A stretch of 64,000 nt of DNA from Solibacteraceae bacterium (GTDB lineage: Bacteria > Acidobacteriota > Terriglobia > Bryobacterales > Bryobacteraceae): the NCBI GenBank assembly GCA_026984795.1, contig JALSRK010000045.1:62001-126000 (forward strand), in the 5' to 3' direction. A model generated the notes under the pieces. That model made no database searches, was not told where the DNA came from, and was given only the letters and a program-made list of their open reading frames with translations. Of the stretch, positions 26,621-35,741 are shown one piece after another; within the stretch, counting starts at the first letter, position 1; the number at the start of each line of letters is the position of its first letter. The position numbers and the translations under genes are program-made.

Positions 26621-27142
26621 TCACTGCCCAGTTTCCGCCGCTTCTTCTCCGGAAGTTTCGGCCGCTGCTTGCGCCTTGCGCTGCAGCAGCCGGATGTAGG
26701 AGACGACGTAGCGGATCTGCCGGTCGCCCAGGGTGCGTCCCCAGGGCGGCATCAGCGGGGACCGGCCGCGCTTCCGGCCGCCGAGGCGGATCACCTCGGT
26801 CAATTCACGGTCCGACACGCGGGTGCGCATGTAATCGTCCACCAGCGACCGGGGCTTCGGATCCAGGTTGAACGCGTTGAAGCCGTCGCCTTCTCCGAGT
26901 TCTCCATGGCAGACGAGGCAGTAACGCTGATAGATCTCGAAGCCGTTGGCCTCCTCGAATTGCATCAGCGGAGCGGACTCTTGCGTCGCTTCGGGCGCGG
27001 TTTCAGCCGGCGTCTCCGCAGCGCTTGCGCCTCCGCCGCCGGGGCCGCCGCACGCGAGCATCAGAGCCGCTCCGCCGGCCAGGAGCGCGCGGACAACGGG
27101 ATTCGATACAGCGCGGTGCGAAGGAGCGGGTCGGTGCGTCAT
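26621..27142 (-). CDS. Monoheme cytochrome c lipoprotein (module B)
   Basis: Exported single-heme cytochrome c, 173 residues. The signal ends in a lipobox-like MLAC, then an Ala/Glu/Pro-rich linker and a class I cytochrome domain with CLVCH and a likely axial methionine in SPLMPPWG. The reading frame is open upstream, but ATG 27142 overlaps the octaheme gene stop (ATGA) and gives a clean signal peptide. As the last gene of module B it probably shuttles electrons from the octaheme protein. Confidence 0.85.
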   Translation of the reverse strand: MTHRPAPSHRAVSNPVVRALLAGGAALMLACGGPGGGGASAAETPAETAPEATQESAPLMQFEEANGFEIYQRYCLVCHGELGEGDGFNAFNLDPKPRSLVDDYMRTRVSDRELTEVIRLGGRKRGRSPLMPPWGRTLGDRQIRYVVSYIRLLQRKAQAAAETSGEEAAETGQ

Positions 27143-29157
27143 CGGGAGCCTCCTTGGGAGCCGCCGGCCGGCGGCAGACCGTAGAGGAACGCTGTGATGG
27201 CCCTGGCTTCTTCGGGCGTCAAGCCCTGGTTCGGGTCGATTGTTTCGGGAATGAAACGTTGTGGGTTCAACAGCCACTCGTAGATGTAGCCGGAGTAGAG
27301 GCGGTTTCGGACTCCATCGAGCGGAGGACCCACGTAGCCGCCCTGCTGATTCACCTGATGGCAGGCCTGGCAGCCGTACTTCTCATAAAAAAGCCGCCGT
27401 CCGGTCTCCACCATCGAGCGGTCCGGCGGCGACAGGAAGATCTCCCTGGGGATCGAATCGTCCACCAGGACGAGTTGGAAATACGAAACCGCTGTCTCGA
27501 TCTCCTCCCGGGTCAAGCCGAGGATCGGCATGCGTTCGGTCATGATCGGGCGGAGCGTATAAGGCAGCTCGAAGTACCTGGCGATCCACTCCGGCTTCGC
27601 CATGCTGCCTTCCCGCGTCAGGTCCGGAGCGATCTCCCCGCCCACGCCGCGGATGGAGTGGCAGCTCAGGCACTGATACTTCTCGAGAATTCGATTGAAA
27701 GGGCCTGAGGGTGAGTAGGACGGCGGATCCGGACTGGGCGGCAGGTACTTGGGCGGGATGTTGTCGCCCGTCAAGCTGAGCAAGGCGGCGGTGACCTGCC
27801 GGGCCTCTTCGTCGGAGAAGTGGTAGTCCGGCATCCGCAAGTCCGGGGAGAAGATCCGCGGGATCTTCATCTTTGTGTACAGCCACTGGACCAGGGATCG
27901 CTCGATCTTGGTATTGCCGAAGTCGAGCTGGTCGATGTCTTTGACGCCGATCTCCGAGAGGTCGGCGCCGAACTCGCCACGGACTTCGTGGCCGGTGAGC
28001 GCGTGGCAATAGGCGCAGCCGTACTGGCGGAAGAGTTCCTCTCCTTCGGCCATCACCGCCCTGTCGGGCTCCGGGATCAGCTCGAGGATCTTGTCGTCTT
28101 CGTCCGGGTCGGCGTCGTAATCGACGAGTTCGGAGACCATGTAGGCGGCGATCGACTTCTTTTCCCGCTCCGTCAGCCCGTACTGGGGCATGATGGAGTC
28201 CGGATAGTGCTCGCGGGGGTTCTCCAGCCAGGAGACGAGCCACGCCGGCTGGACCTTCGAGGCCACTTTCCCGAGGTCGGGGCCGAGCTTGCCGCCGCGC
28301 CCCTCCTGGGCATGGCAGCTCACGCAACGGAGTTCGCGGTAGCGGGTCTCTCCGAACTCGATCTCCTCGTCAGAGGCGTTCAGAAGGGCCTGCTCCCACT
28401 GCCGGCCGGCGGCCGCCTCTTCGGGGCTCTTCTTCTTGAACGTTAGAAGATAGCTCGTCAAGACGGCGGCTTCGGACTCGCTGAGATGGAAGTCCGGCAT
28501 CTTGGATTCCGGTAGGTAGTCGAAGGGGCTCTTCAGCCACCGGTAGAGCCACTCGGGCCGGACCTTGTCTCCGATGTCGCTGAGGTCGGGTCCGGGTTTG
28601 CGTTCCAGGGAGAAGCCGGGAATCTTGTGACAGGCGGCGCAATTGGCCTCCTGGATGAGCCGGCGGCCCGAGGCGACCGTGTAGGTTTCCGGCGGCTTGC
28701 GCTCGCGGTGGCAGGAGCCGCAGGAGCCGCTGACGTAGAAGCTGGGCAGCATGGGCGATTCCCAGTGCTTGGTGGCGCCGTGAGCGGCCTCGGTGGTGGT
28801 CGCCCGTCCCTGGCCGCGGTGGCACACGGTGCATCCGATCTCCTCCAGCCGGTGCGGAGTGGTCGGATGAGCGCGGAAGGGCTCCGGCGCGTCCCGCAGC
28901 TCAGGATTGTCGATCCCGAGGTGGCACGTGGTGCACCGGTCCACCACTCCGAGGTCCGGGTTCCACAGTTGCCGCAGTCCAATCTCGACTGGACGCACAT
29001 CCTGGCCCATCTTGTAGCGTTCCGCGGCGAGCTGGTTGTACTGTTTCTGGATCGACTTCCACTCGGGAAATACGTGGCGTACGGGAGAAATGGCGAGAGC
29101 CAAGAACATCAATACGCTGGCTATGGCGAATGCAAGCCACAATCGGAGAGGCGCCAT
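27139..29157 (-). CDS. Membrane-anchored octaheme cytochrome c (module B)
   Basis: Predicted periplasmic electron carrier of the second Rieske/cytochrome b complex, 672 residues. After one N-terminal helix come eight CxxCH sites: CTTCH, CTVCH, CGSCH, CAACH, CVSCH, CAYCH, CLSCH and CQACH. Between hemes there are repeated class I-like segments (GPDLSDIGDKV, GPDLGKVASKV, APDLTREGS), as if built by domain duplication. Start: ATG 29157 has AAAGGAG five bases upstream; a GTG at 29172 would lie across that site. The N-terminus is homologous to the pentaheme protein of module A. Confidence 0.88.
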   Translation of the reverse strand: MAPLRLWLAFAIASVLMFLALAISPVRHVFPEWKSIQKQYNQLAAERYKMGQDVRPVEIGLRQLWNPDLGVVDRCTTCHLGIDNPELRDAPEPFRAHPTTPHRLEEIGCTVCHRGQGRATTTEAAHGATKHWESPMLPSFYVSGSCGSCHRERKPPETYTVASGRRLIQEANCAACHKIPGFSLERKPGPDLSDIGDKVRPEWLYRWLKSPFDYLPESKMPDFHLSESEAAVLTSYLLTFKKKSPEEAAAGRQWEQALLNASDEEIEFGETRYRELRCVSCHAQEGRGGKLGPDLGKVASKVQPAWLVSWLENPREHYPDSIMPQYGLTEREKKSIAAYMVSELVDYDADPDEDDKILELIPEPDRAVMAEGEELFRQYGCAYCHALTGHEVRGEFGADLSEIGVKDIDQLDFGNTKIERSLVQWLYTKMKIPRIFSPDLRMPDYHFSDEEARQVTAALLSLTGDNIPPKYLPPSPDPPSYSPSGPFNRILEKYQCLSCHSIRGVGGEIAPDLTREGSMAKPEWIARYFELPYTLRPIMTERMPILGLTREEIETAVSYFQLVLVDDSIPREIFLSPPDRSMVETGRRLFYEKYGCQACHQVNQQGGYVGPPLDGVRNRLYSGYIYEWLLNPQRFIPETIDPNQGLTPEEARAITAFLYGLPPAGGSQGGSR

Positions 29158-29175
29158 AGTGTCTCCTTTCACTCG

Positions 29176-29868
29176 TTATTGCCAAGGCCAGACCCAGCTC
29201 CAACCGGGTCCGCGGAAGTAGACGCCGATCAAAGTGAGCACCACCGTGCAAGCGACGAACCAGATCATGATCCACGACGGTAGGCTCAGCTTGCAGACGC
29301 GCCCCCACCATCCGGTCTCGCTCGGATAGAGCAGGCAGGCGATCATCACCAGGCTCAGCAGAAAAGAGGTGATCACCACCGGCCAGACGCCGAAGATCGC
29401 CAGAATCACCAGCGATCCCAGGACCACCGAGCCGAACGTCAGCAGAGCCCGCCGGTCCCGGCGTTCCCACAGCCTCGGCCGCCGGACGTTCACGTCGAAG
29501 TAGGGGATCACGATCAACGCGATCACCACCAGTGCGGGCACGAGCACGCCGGCGACAATCGGCGGGAAATAATGCAGAAGCTCCTGGAGGCCGAGAAAGT
29601 ACCATGGCGCCTTGGCCGGATTCGGCGTCTTCAACGGGTTCGCCATCTGCTCCAGCGGCGCATCGACGAGCAGGGAATAGAAGGCGAGGAAGGCGACCAG
29701 CAGCTCGAAGGCGATCGCCTCCCGGAGCACGAGATGAGGGACGCTCATGACCATCTCCTCGGGCTCGACGTCCACCTTCAACGACACGTCGCGGGAAACC
29801 AGCGCCACCCTCTTCGGCACCGCGACGGGATCGTCGGACTTGACCAGTTCGAAATCTCGTTGAGGCAT
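29176..29868 (-). CDS. Cytochrome b complex subunit IV-like protein (module B)
   Basis: C-terminal half of a split cytochrome b, 230 residues. A hydrophilic N-terminus of about 45 residues is followed by membrane segments and NPAKAPWYFLGLQELL; the quinol-site motif APWY (residues 87-90) replaces PEWY, as in module A. Several further helices follow, more than the three of classical subunit IV. GGAGG precedes the ATG. It lies 15 bases after the b6 gene. Confidence 0.88.
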   Translation of the reverse strand: MPQRDFELVKSDDPVAVPKRVALVSRDVSLKVDVEPEEMVMSVPHLVLREAIAFELLVAFLAFYSLLVDAPLEQMANPLKTPNPAKAPWYFLGLQELLHYFPPIVAGVLVPALVVIALIVIPYFDVNVRRPRLWERRDRRALLTFGSVVLGSLVILAIFGVWPVVITSFLLSLVMIACLLYPSETGWWGRVCKLSLPSWIMIWFVACTVVLTLIGVYFRGPGWSWVWPWQ

Positions 29869-29883
29869 GGCAGAACCTCCGTC

Positions 29884-30651
29884 TTAGAGCGGCCGTGCGA
29901 GGCCCCCGTCTTTGCGGACCCGCCAGAAGTGCACGGCCATCAGAACCACGATCCCCAGGGGAAGAACCACGCAGTGGAGAACATAGAACCGGATCAGAGT
30001 GTTCTCACCGATCGTGTTCCCGCCGAGCAGCAGGAAACGAATCTCGTCTCCCACCCAGGGAACGGCGCCCGCCATGTTCGTTCCGACGGTGATCGCCCAG
30101 TAAGCGAGCTGATCCCAGGGCAGCAGGTAGCCGGTGAAGCTCAGGAGCAAGGTCAACACGAGCAGCATGACCCCCACCACCCAGTTGAATTCCCGCGGCG
30201 GCCGGTAGGCGCCGGCGAAGAAGACGCGCAACATGTGTAAGAAGACGGTGATCACCATCAAATGGGCGCTCCACCGGTGCAGGTTCCTCAGAAACACCCC
30301 GGAGCTGACGACGAACTCCAGATCCTTCATGTCCTCGTAGGCCCGCGGCGCGGATGGGTGGTAGTAGAGCATGAGAAGAATGCCGGTGACCGTGAGCACG
30401 ATGAAGAGCGCCAGCGACAAGCCGCCGAGACAGAACGTGACGCGGAACGGCAGCGCCGACTTGCGGACTTTCACCGGGTGGATGTGGAGGAAGACGTTGG
30501 AGTAAATAGTGAGAGCGCGGTCGCGATTGGTTCGGATCCAGCCGTGCCGGAACACCGACCGCCATACGCCCGAGCCGGTGAGGCGCGTCAACAAGCGGCG
30601 GCCGACGCCGGCTTGTGGGGTAGCGTTCCAGTTGGTGCTTAGATCATTCAT
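29884..30651 (-). CDS. Cytochrome b6-type subunit (module B)
   Basis: Diheme four-helix cytochrome b, 255 residues. Heme ligands are His125/His139 ([16 protein letters not shown]) and His226/His241, with b6-type spacing of 14 residues in the second pair. Cys74 in RVTFCLGG aligns with the cysteine that binds the extra heme c in cytochrome b6 (YCLGG in chloroplasts), so a heme cn/ci is likely. ATG 30651 is chosen for AAGGAAG just upstream; ATG 30666 adds five residues and lacks a site. Confidence 0.92.
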   Translation of the reverse strand: MNDLSTNWNATPQAGVGRRLLTRLTGSGVWRSVFRHGWIRTNRDRALTIYSNVFLHIHPVKVRKSALPFRVTFCLGGLSLALFIVLTVTGILLMLYYHPSAPRAYEDMKDLEFVVSSGVFLRNLHRWSAHLMVITVFLHMLRVFFAGAYRPPREFNWVVGVMLLVLTLLLSFTGYLLPWDQLAYWAITVGTNMAGAVPWVGDEIRFLLLGGNTIGENTLIRFYVLHCVVLPLGIVVLMAVHFWRVRKDGGLARPL

Positions 30652-30705
30652 GACTTCCTTTCCCATGTGGTTTCGTAAGGGCCACTGGAGGCGCCCCGAA
30701 TCATC

Positions 30706-31203
30706 TCAGACCCTCAGAACGTATTCCGGATCTACGACGACGGCCACGTCCACGACCAGCCGCCCGTCGTCTGCCAGAGAGATCAGAAGATGGTCCAACG
30801 GCCGTGGCGCCGGGCCGGCAAGGACTCGGCCGCTGCTGTCGAACCTGCTCCCGTGACACGGGCATTGGATCTGGCCGGCCTGCTCGTTCCACCGTGTGAT
30901 ACAACCCAGATGAGTGCAGATGGCGGAAAGAGCGAAGAAGCCGCGGGGAGTCCGCACGACGTAGACGCGGATGGATGGATGGCTCACCACCGAGGTGATC
31001 GGGTAGTCTTCCGGCACCCCTACTACGTGCTTAGTAGGCGGTTCAAACAGGACATTGGGCTCGAGATACTGCATGAAGACGACGGTGCCGCCGCTGGCAG
31101 TCGCCCCCAAGGCCCCGGCTCCAATGCCCATGAAAAAGCGGCGCCGGGTGATGCCGTGAGGATCGTTGCGGTCGTCGAACTTCGCCAGCACTTCGTTCTT
31201 CAT
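30706..31203 (-). CDS. Rieske [2Fe-2S] protein (module B)
   Basis: 165 residues with a Tat-type anchor ([16 protein letters not shown]), box 1 CTHLGC at 96-101 and box 2 CPCHGS at 114-119, and the Pro-loop GPAPRPLDH. The start overlaps the flavoprotein stop (ATGA), mirroring the order and tight coupling in module A. The spacing between boxes (12 residues) is shorter than in the module A protein (19), so the two are not recent copies. Confidence 0.92.
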   Translation of the reverse strand: MKNEVLAKFDDRNDPHGITRRRFFMGIGAGALGATASGGTVVFMQYLEPNVLFEPPTKHVVGVPEDYPITSVVSHPSIRVYVVRTPRGFFALSAICTHLGCITRWNEQAGQIQCPCHGSRFDSSGRVLAGPAPRPLDHLLISLADDGRLVVDVAVVVDPEYVLRV

Positions 31204-33092
31204 TGCGTGAGCACTCCTTCCACCTCGAGAAAGCTCTCCATGGTGATGCACCCCACCGGACAGCGCTGTTCGCACAGGCCGCAGCGGATGCACTTGGTTT
31301 CGTCCTTGATCATGACGGCCTGAATTTCCTGGGAAAGAGCCTGCCCCTGTCCGGGGAATCCGAACTCGGCCGCCAGCTCAGCGGCCGTCTCCGGTGAAGC
31401 GGCCATCCGTTCGGCGGAGACGAGCTCGATGCAGTACTCTGGGCAGACGTCCACGCAGCCGCCGCACAAGATGCACTCGCTGCCGGTCTCCTCGGCTCCT
31501 TCGAAGATCGTGTTCACCCAGCAGCGCAGGCAGCGGCTGCCTTCGATGCGGGCGGTGGGTTCGTCGTAGCCGAGCTCCACCTCGGCGATGCCGATGCGGC
31601 GGTCGATGGGCAGGGAAGGGACCGGCTGCCGGGGGTACTGGTCGTAGTTGTCCAGCGGTTGGAACGATCGTCGCGGAAAGACGAAGATCTTGTGCTCCTG
31701 AGGCGGCGGCGCCTGGCCCGTCAAAAGGCGGTGAATCGAGGCGGCGGCTTTGCGCCCGTCGGCCACTGCGGCGATCACGTTGCGCGGTCCGAAGGCGACG
31801 TCGCCTCCGGCGAAGACATCCGGCGCGGTCGTCGCCAGCGTCTCGGGATCGACGGCGATGGTTCCCCGGGGCGTCAGCTCGATTCCCGAATCCTCTCCCA
31901 GAAACGACAGATCGGGCTGCTGTCCGATGGCCAGGATCACCGTGTTGCACTCGACCACCTCTTCACTGCCCGGATAGAAGGTCGGGTTGAACCGGCCTTC
32001 GGAATCGAAGACAGACTTGACGCGCACGAACTCGACGCCGGTGACGGCGCCGTCCTTGCCCAGGATGCGTTTGGGCCCGACCATGTCGCGGATCGTGATG
32101 CCCTCGTGTTCGGCTTCCTCCACCTCCGACTGGAAGGCCGGCATCTGTTCTCGGGGCTCCAGGCAAGCGAGGGTGACCTCCTTGGCCCCGAAGCGCATCG
32201 CCGAGCGGGCGACGTCCATGGCCGTGCGCATCGTGCCGGACGGAGAGTAGTCCTCATCGACGGTCTGGTAGCGCAGCACCGAGCGGGCGACGTCGATGGC
32301 TACGTTGCCGCCGCCGATGACGACCACTTTGTCGCCGAGGTCCACCCGGTAGTTCAGGTTGGCGTTCAGCAGGTAGTCGATGCCGTTGAACACGCCGTCG
32401 AGGTGGACCCCTTCGATGGAGAGTTCGCGGCTCTTGTGAGCTCCGACGGCGATGAAGATAGCCCGGAAGCCTTGCTGCCGCAGATCGTCCAGCGAGAAGT
32501 CGCCGCCGAGGCGCTTGCCGTAACGAAAGGTCACCCCGAGGCTCTCGATGTAGTCGGCTTGGGCGTGAATGATGTACCGCGGCAAGCGATACTCCGGGAT
32601 TCCGAGGTAGAGCATCCCGCCGGGGACGTTCGTGCCTTCAAAGATCACGGCTTTGTGCCCCAGAAGGGCGAGATCGTGGGCCGCCGCCAGTCCGGCCGGG
32701 CCGGCGCCGATGATGGCCACATCGCCCCGCGGGGGATCTTCGGAGCTTCCGCGGCGCACGGTCCGCAACTGGTTCACGGTGATCAGCCGGCCCGGTTTGC
32801 TGTAAACGCCGTAGCGTTCGCACACGAACCGCTTCAGCGCCCGGATCGCCACCGGCTCGTCCAGCGCATCGCGCCGGCACGCCTCCTCGCACGGGGCGGC
32901 GCAGATGTGTCCGCAGATCGATGCCAGCGGATTAGGAGCTGCGGCCAAGGAATACGCCTCTTCGTATCGTCCCAGGGCGATGAGGTGGCAGTAGCCTCCG
33001 GCGTGTGTCCGCACCGGGCAGGCCTGCTGGCAAGGGACGTTACGTCGCAGCCATTCCAAATTGACGCCCCTCATCTCGCCTTGCTCGCCCAT
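31200..33092 (-). CDS. GltD-like FAD/Fe-S oxidoreductase with C-terminal ferredoxin clusters (module B)
   Basis: Paralogue of the module A flavoprotein, 630 residues. The six N-terminal cysteines fall at identical positions (21, 25, 60, 64, 68, 72). The FAD loop is GAGPAG; the nicotinamide loop here is GGGNVAID, the standard GltD form, whereas module A has GGGFVAFD. The C-terminus has [20 protein letters not shown] and [11 protein letters not shown] (first Cys about 601). GGAGAGGAG precedes the ATG. It leads into Rieske, b6, subunit IV and multiheme cytochrome genes, so it is expected to be the cytoplasmic arm of that complex. Confidence 0.85.
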   Translation of the reverse strand: MGEQGEMRGVNLEWLRRNVPCQQACPVRTHAGGYCHLIALGRYEEAYSLAAAPNPLASICGHICAAPCEEACRRDALDEPVAIRALKRFVCERYGVYSKPGRLITVNQLRTVRRGSSEDPPRGDVAIIGAGPAGLAAAHDLALLGHKAVIFEGTNVPGGMLYLGIPEYRLPRYIIHAQADYIESLGVTFRYGKRLGGDFSLDDLRQQGFRAIFIAVGAHKSRELSIEGVHLDGVFNGIDYLLNANLNYRVDLGDKVVVIGGGNVAIDVARSVLRYQTVDEDYSPSGTMRTAMDVARSAMRFGAKEVTLACLEPREQMPAFQSEVEEAEHEGITIRDMVGPKRILGKDGAVTGVEFVRVKSVFDSEGRFNPTFYPGSEEVVECNTVILAIGQQPDLSFLGEDSGIELTPRGTIAVDPETLATTAPDVFAGGDVAFGPRNVIAAVADGRKAAASIHRLLTGQAPPPQEHKIFVFPRRSFQPLDNYDQYPRQPVPSLPIDRRIGIAEVELGYDEPTARIEGSRCLRCWVNTIFEGAEETGSECILCGGCVDVCPEYCIELVSAERMAASPETAAELAAEFGFPGQGQALSQEIQAVMIKDETKCIRCGLCEQRCPVGCITMESFLEVEGVLTQ

Positions 33093-33144
33093 TGCCGAAG
33101 CTCCTCTCCGTGTAGAAACTACCCTGTCTCCAAGACAGCCATCA

Positions 33145-34530
33145 TCAGAAGTACACCCTCAGCCCCATTCGAAACCGGTCGTCGAAGGGGCGTAGCTCAG
33201 GAGCTTGTTTGCCGCTAACCACTCCGTCTACGGTGAAGACCACATTCGCCCGTATCATCATCGACAACGAAAGGGTTGTGCGGGTAAAACTGGGAGCGAA
33301 ATCAGGCCGGACCCGCTCAAACCGGACCAGCGGCTGAAGCCAAGGCCACGGAGTTACATAATTGGCTTCCACCATCGTGATATCATTCCTGTATATCCGT
33401 CCGTCGATGATACTGTCGTGGTTGCGCTGCCAGCCTCCGAACACGTTCAGATCATAGATCCAGGCATCGAACGTGACACCGGTACGGTAGAAGGTATTAC
33501 CGTTCGGTGAAAAGTCCTCCGTGGGGCCGTCTCCCACGAAAGCTCCAGTGACCCCACGATAATAATACCCATTCAGGGTTAACGAGTTGTCGCGCCAGTT
33601 CTTCGCTTGCACCAGGACATCGGACCCGCCGGAGCCGAACACGCCAAGGCCTCCTATCTTGTAGGAAGCCTGAAAGTAGAAGTCTTTCTCACTATTGACA
33701 TCCAGTCCATTTCCGTGGGTATCCGCCGCTAGCTCAAGTTCCTCAATCAAGTCGGAGAGAGGTGAGTCCTCAAGGGCTTCAACGGCGCCGCCGAAATTCC
33801 CATTGACTACCCCCGCGCTCCACATGAGTCCCCCCTTCTTGCCCGGGCCCTCCTTTCCGCCCCAAATCTCTACGCCCTTTTGGTTGGGCGAGAACCCGAA
33901 GAAGTTTCCGGCTGGGACGGTAGGATATAGGTTCATCAGGTATCCGGTGAAGCGGCTGAGGCGCAGGTGGTTGGAAAAGGGTGCCGCGCGTGGCTCGAAC
34001 TGTCCGATGCGAACGTTGAAATAGTTCGAGGGATGGCTGTACTGGACAAAGAGGCGCCCGATGCCGCCGGGTGAGCCGTTTTCGAAGAGCTCAATGTCGC
34101 TGTAGAAGGAAAAACTCTCACCGAGAGTCCCACCGAAAAGTAGCCCGACTTCACCTATTCCGTCGAACGAGTTCGTGACGGCAGCGCTGGGATTGACCTC
34201 GAAGTTGGCCTCCACGTCGATCCCGAAATAGTTGCCGCCGGGAATACTCGAGGGCCAGGTTCCCTCCGGCCAGACGCGCTTCCAGGACGGTGATCCGATC
34301 GGGACCTGCTTCTCCTTGATGAGTTCCTCGTCGTCGCCCGGCATGCGGTAGCCGCGGTTCTTAAAAGCGCGACCGAAGGCGTTCAACTTCGGAGGTGTAA
34401 CATGGCAGGTCAAGCAACTGGTATGGTACTTGCGGGCGAAAGGAGGAATCGCCGAGGCGGGGACGGCCGTGGCGAGCCAGATAGCAACCGAGCCAAGGCT
34501 TATACCAAACAGGGCAGCTGTGGTGTTCAT
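33145..34530 (-). CDS. Outer-membrane porin with N-terminal heme c (Cyc2-like architecture)
   Basis: Predicted fusion of a monoheme cytochrome c and a beta-barrel, 461 residues. The signal peptide ends near residue 27 (ASA). CLTCH at 39-43 is followed by PPKLNAFGRAFKNRGYRM, then about 390 residues rich in alternating aromatic/polar strands and Gly/Asn turns, ending in Phe (RMGLRVYF), the outer-membrane insertion signal. Known fused cytochrome-porins of this layout (Cyc2) take electrons from extracellular Fe(II); family membership here is by architecture only. GGAGG precedes the ATG. GC content is visibly lower than that of neighbours. Confidence 0.7.
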   Translation of the reverse strand: MNTTAALFGISLGSVAIWLATAVPASAIPPFARKYHTSCLTCHVTPPKLNAFGRAFKNRGYRMPGDDEELIKEKQVPIGSPSWKRVWPEGTWPSSIPGGNYFGIDVEANFEVNPSAAVTNSFDGIGEVGLLFGGTLGESFSFYSDIELFENGSPGGIGRLFVQYSHPSNYFNVRIGQFEPRAAPFSNHLRLSRFTGYLMNLYPTVPAGNFFGFSPNQKGVEIWGGKEGPGKKGGLMWSAGVVNGNFGGAVEALEDSPLSDLIEELELAADTHGNGLDVNSEKDFYFQASYKIGGLGVFGSGGSDVLVQAKNWRDNSLTLNGYYYRGVTGAFVGDGPTEDFSPNGNTFYRTGVTFDAWIYDLNVFGGWQRNHDSIIDGRIYRNDITMVEANYVTPWPWLQPLVRFERVRPDFAPSFTRTTLSLSMMIRANVVFTVDGVVSGKQAPELRPFDDRFRMGLRVYF

Positions 34531-34599
34531 ATGCGTACCTCCGTGAGTATTCCACAGTCACGGGATGAGAAATCCGCGTCGCTGGACCTCGATGCTCAG

Positions 34600-35247
34600 T
34601 TAGCGTCGGAGGTTGAAGTTCACTTGGACGTTTCCTGATGCAGGCACGGTGACCGTCTGGGTAGCCGGTTTTCGCTTCTCGTGCCAAACCTTCAACGTAT
34701 AGGTGCCAGGGGGGACGGCGGTGATTGTAAAGGAGCCGTCCCGTGTCGTCGTACTGAAGAAGGGATTCGTAAGGACGACGACATATGCCTCCATCTCTGG
34801 GTGTACCTTGCAAAGGAGAACGACTTCGCCGGGACGCTTGAACGTGTAATTCTTCGACTGGCCTGAAGGCCAGGTGCCAAGATTGAACTTGTCAGCCACC
34901 TTCGACGGAGTGAAGACATTATGTTGAACGGAATCGCTGTTGAGGAAACGGACGGTGGTTCCAACTACAATAGGCGTGACATGAGGAACGAATTTCATCT
35001 TGACCTGATCGATGACGACAGGTTTGGACGGTGGTGGGAAGTGTTTGTTCAGGCTGTCGATGTAGACTACGGCTTCGGGCTTTATCGGTCGACCTTTGTA
35101 TTGCACCTTGCCTGTGATTGTTCCGGCGAGGGCGGACGTCGGGAGGAGGGAGAGTGCCAGGCCGACAGTAAGCAGGACCAGCGGTAGTTGCCGAGGAGGC
35201 CGTGGTAGCTGACGAGCGCGTGGTGGGGACACGATACTTGTACTCAT
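34600..35247 (-). CDS. Exported blue copper protein (plastocyanin-like) with C-terminal carboxypeptidase-regulatory-like domain
   Basis: 215 residues with a long basic N-terminus, a hydrophobic signal core and cleavage near ALAG (40-42). A cupredoxin fold carries type 1 copper ligands: His109 (VQHNVF), Cys146, His149 and Met152 (LLCKVHPEM). The tail (GSFTITAVPPGTYTLKVWH) is a small carboxypeptidase-regulatory-like beta domain. It heads the module B operon, 69 bases before the cytochrome-porin, and is likely a periplasmic one-electron carrier. GGAG lies about nine bases before the ATG. GC is low like the next gene. Confidence 0.8.
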   Translation of the reverse strand: MSTSIVSPPRARQLPRPPRQLPLVLLTVGLALSLLPTSALAGTITGKVQYKGRPIKPEAVVYIDSLNKHFPPPSKPVVIDQVKMKFVPHVTPIVVGTTVRFLNSDSVQHNVFTPSKVADKFNLGTWPSGQSKNYTFKRPGEVVLLCKVHPEMEAYVVVLTNPFFSTTTRDGSFTITAVPPGTYTLKVWHEKRKPATQTVTVPASGNVQVNFNLRR

Positions 35248-35373
35248 GTGAGTGGCTCCTATTCCGTGGCGGTTACAGTGTTCGGTTTTGTATCAAGCCG
35301 GTCAAACGGTGTGCAATTCGGACGCCAATGGAGCTTGAGGCCGTCACGGTTCGGTGGGAGCGGGCGGTATTGT

Positions 35374-35393
35374 GGGCGGGGTGGGGGACGGGG
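35374..35393 (+). other. G-quadruplex-forming motif
   Basis: Four G-runs of 3, 4, 5 and 4 bases separated by loops C, T and AC. Very short loops predict a stable intramolecular quadruplex on the + strand, which is the template strand for the leftward module B operon, about 130 bases upstream of its first start codon. Confidence 0.5.
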
Positions 35394-35711
35394 TCGGATG
35401 TGGTAAGATGCGGTGGCGATTAGAGATAGGTTTGGCGGTGGAGAGGTAGAGAGTTGGAGTTGCGGATTGCGGCGTGCGGGGCGCAGAGGAGGGCGGGGAG
35501 CACGCGGATGTGGCTGAAATGAGGCAGCTGGCGAGAGAAGAAGCCGGATATCAGGCGGTGCGCCGCGCCGGGAAAGGAGATGCTGCCGGGTCCGATGAGA
35601 GTGTGGACTCTCGATGGAGGTCCATTGCTGAGGTAGAGGGCGCGGACTTAGACGGTGGGTGGGAGAGGAACGGGTTGGAGGATGGCCGCCGCTCGTCTTG
35701 GGGCGTCGATG

Positions 35712-35741
35712 TTGCGCGCGTGTGGAAAGAGTGCATAACAT
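35712..35741 (+). promoter_or_regulatory. Candidate promoter of xylA
   Basis: TTGCGC (35712-35717) and TAACAT (35736-35741) with an 18-base spacer; CATAAC two bases earlier is an alternative -10. A GGAGGTGAAAGG ribosome site follows before the ATG at 35766. Confidence 0.35.

Noticed and set aside
35259-35741. Antisense open frame of about 160 codons in the cupredoxin-xylA gap
   Set aside because: Pro/Ser/Arg-rich product explained by the purine skew; no ribosome site or recognisable domain.
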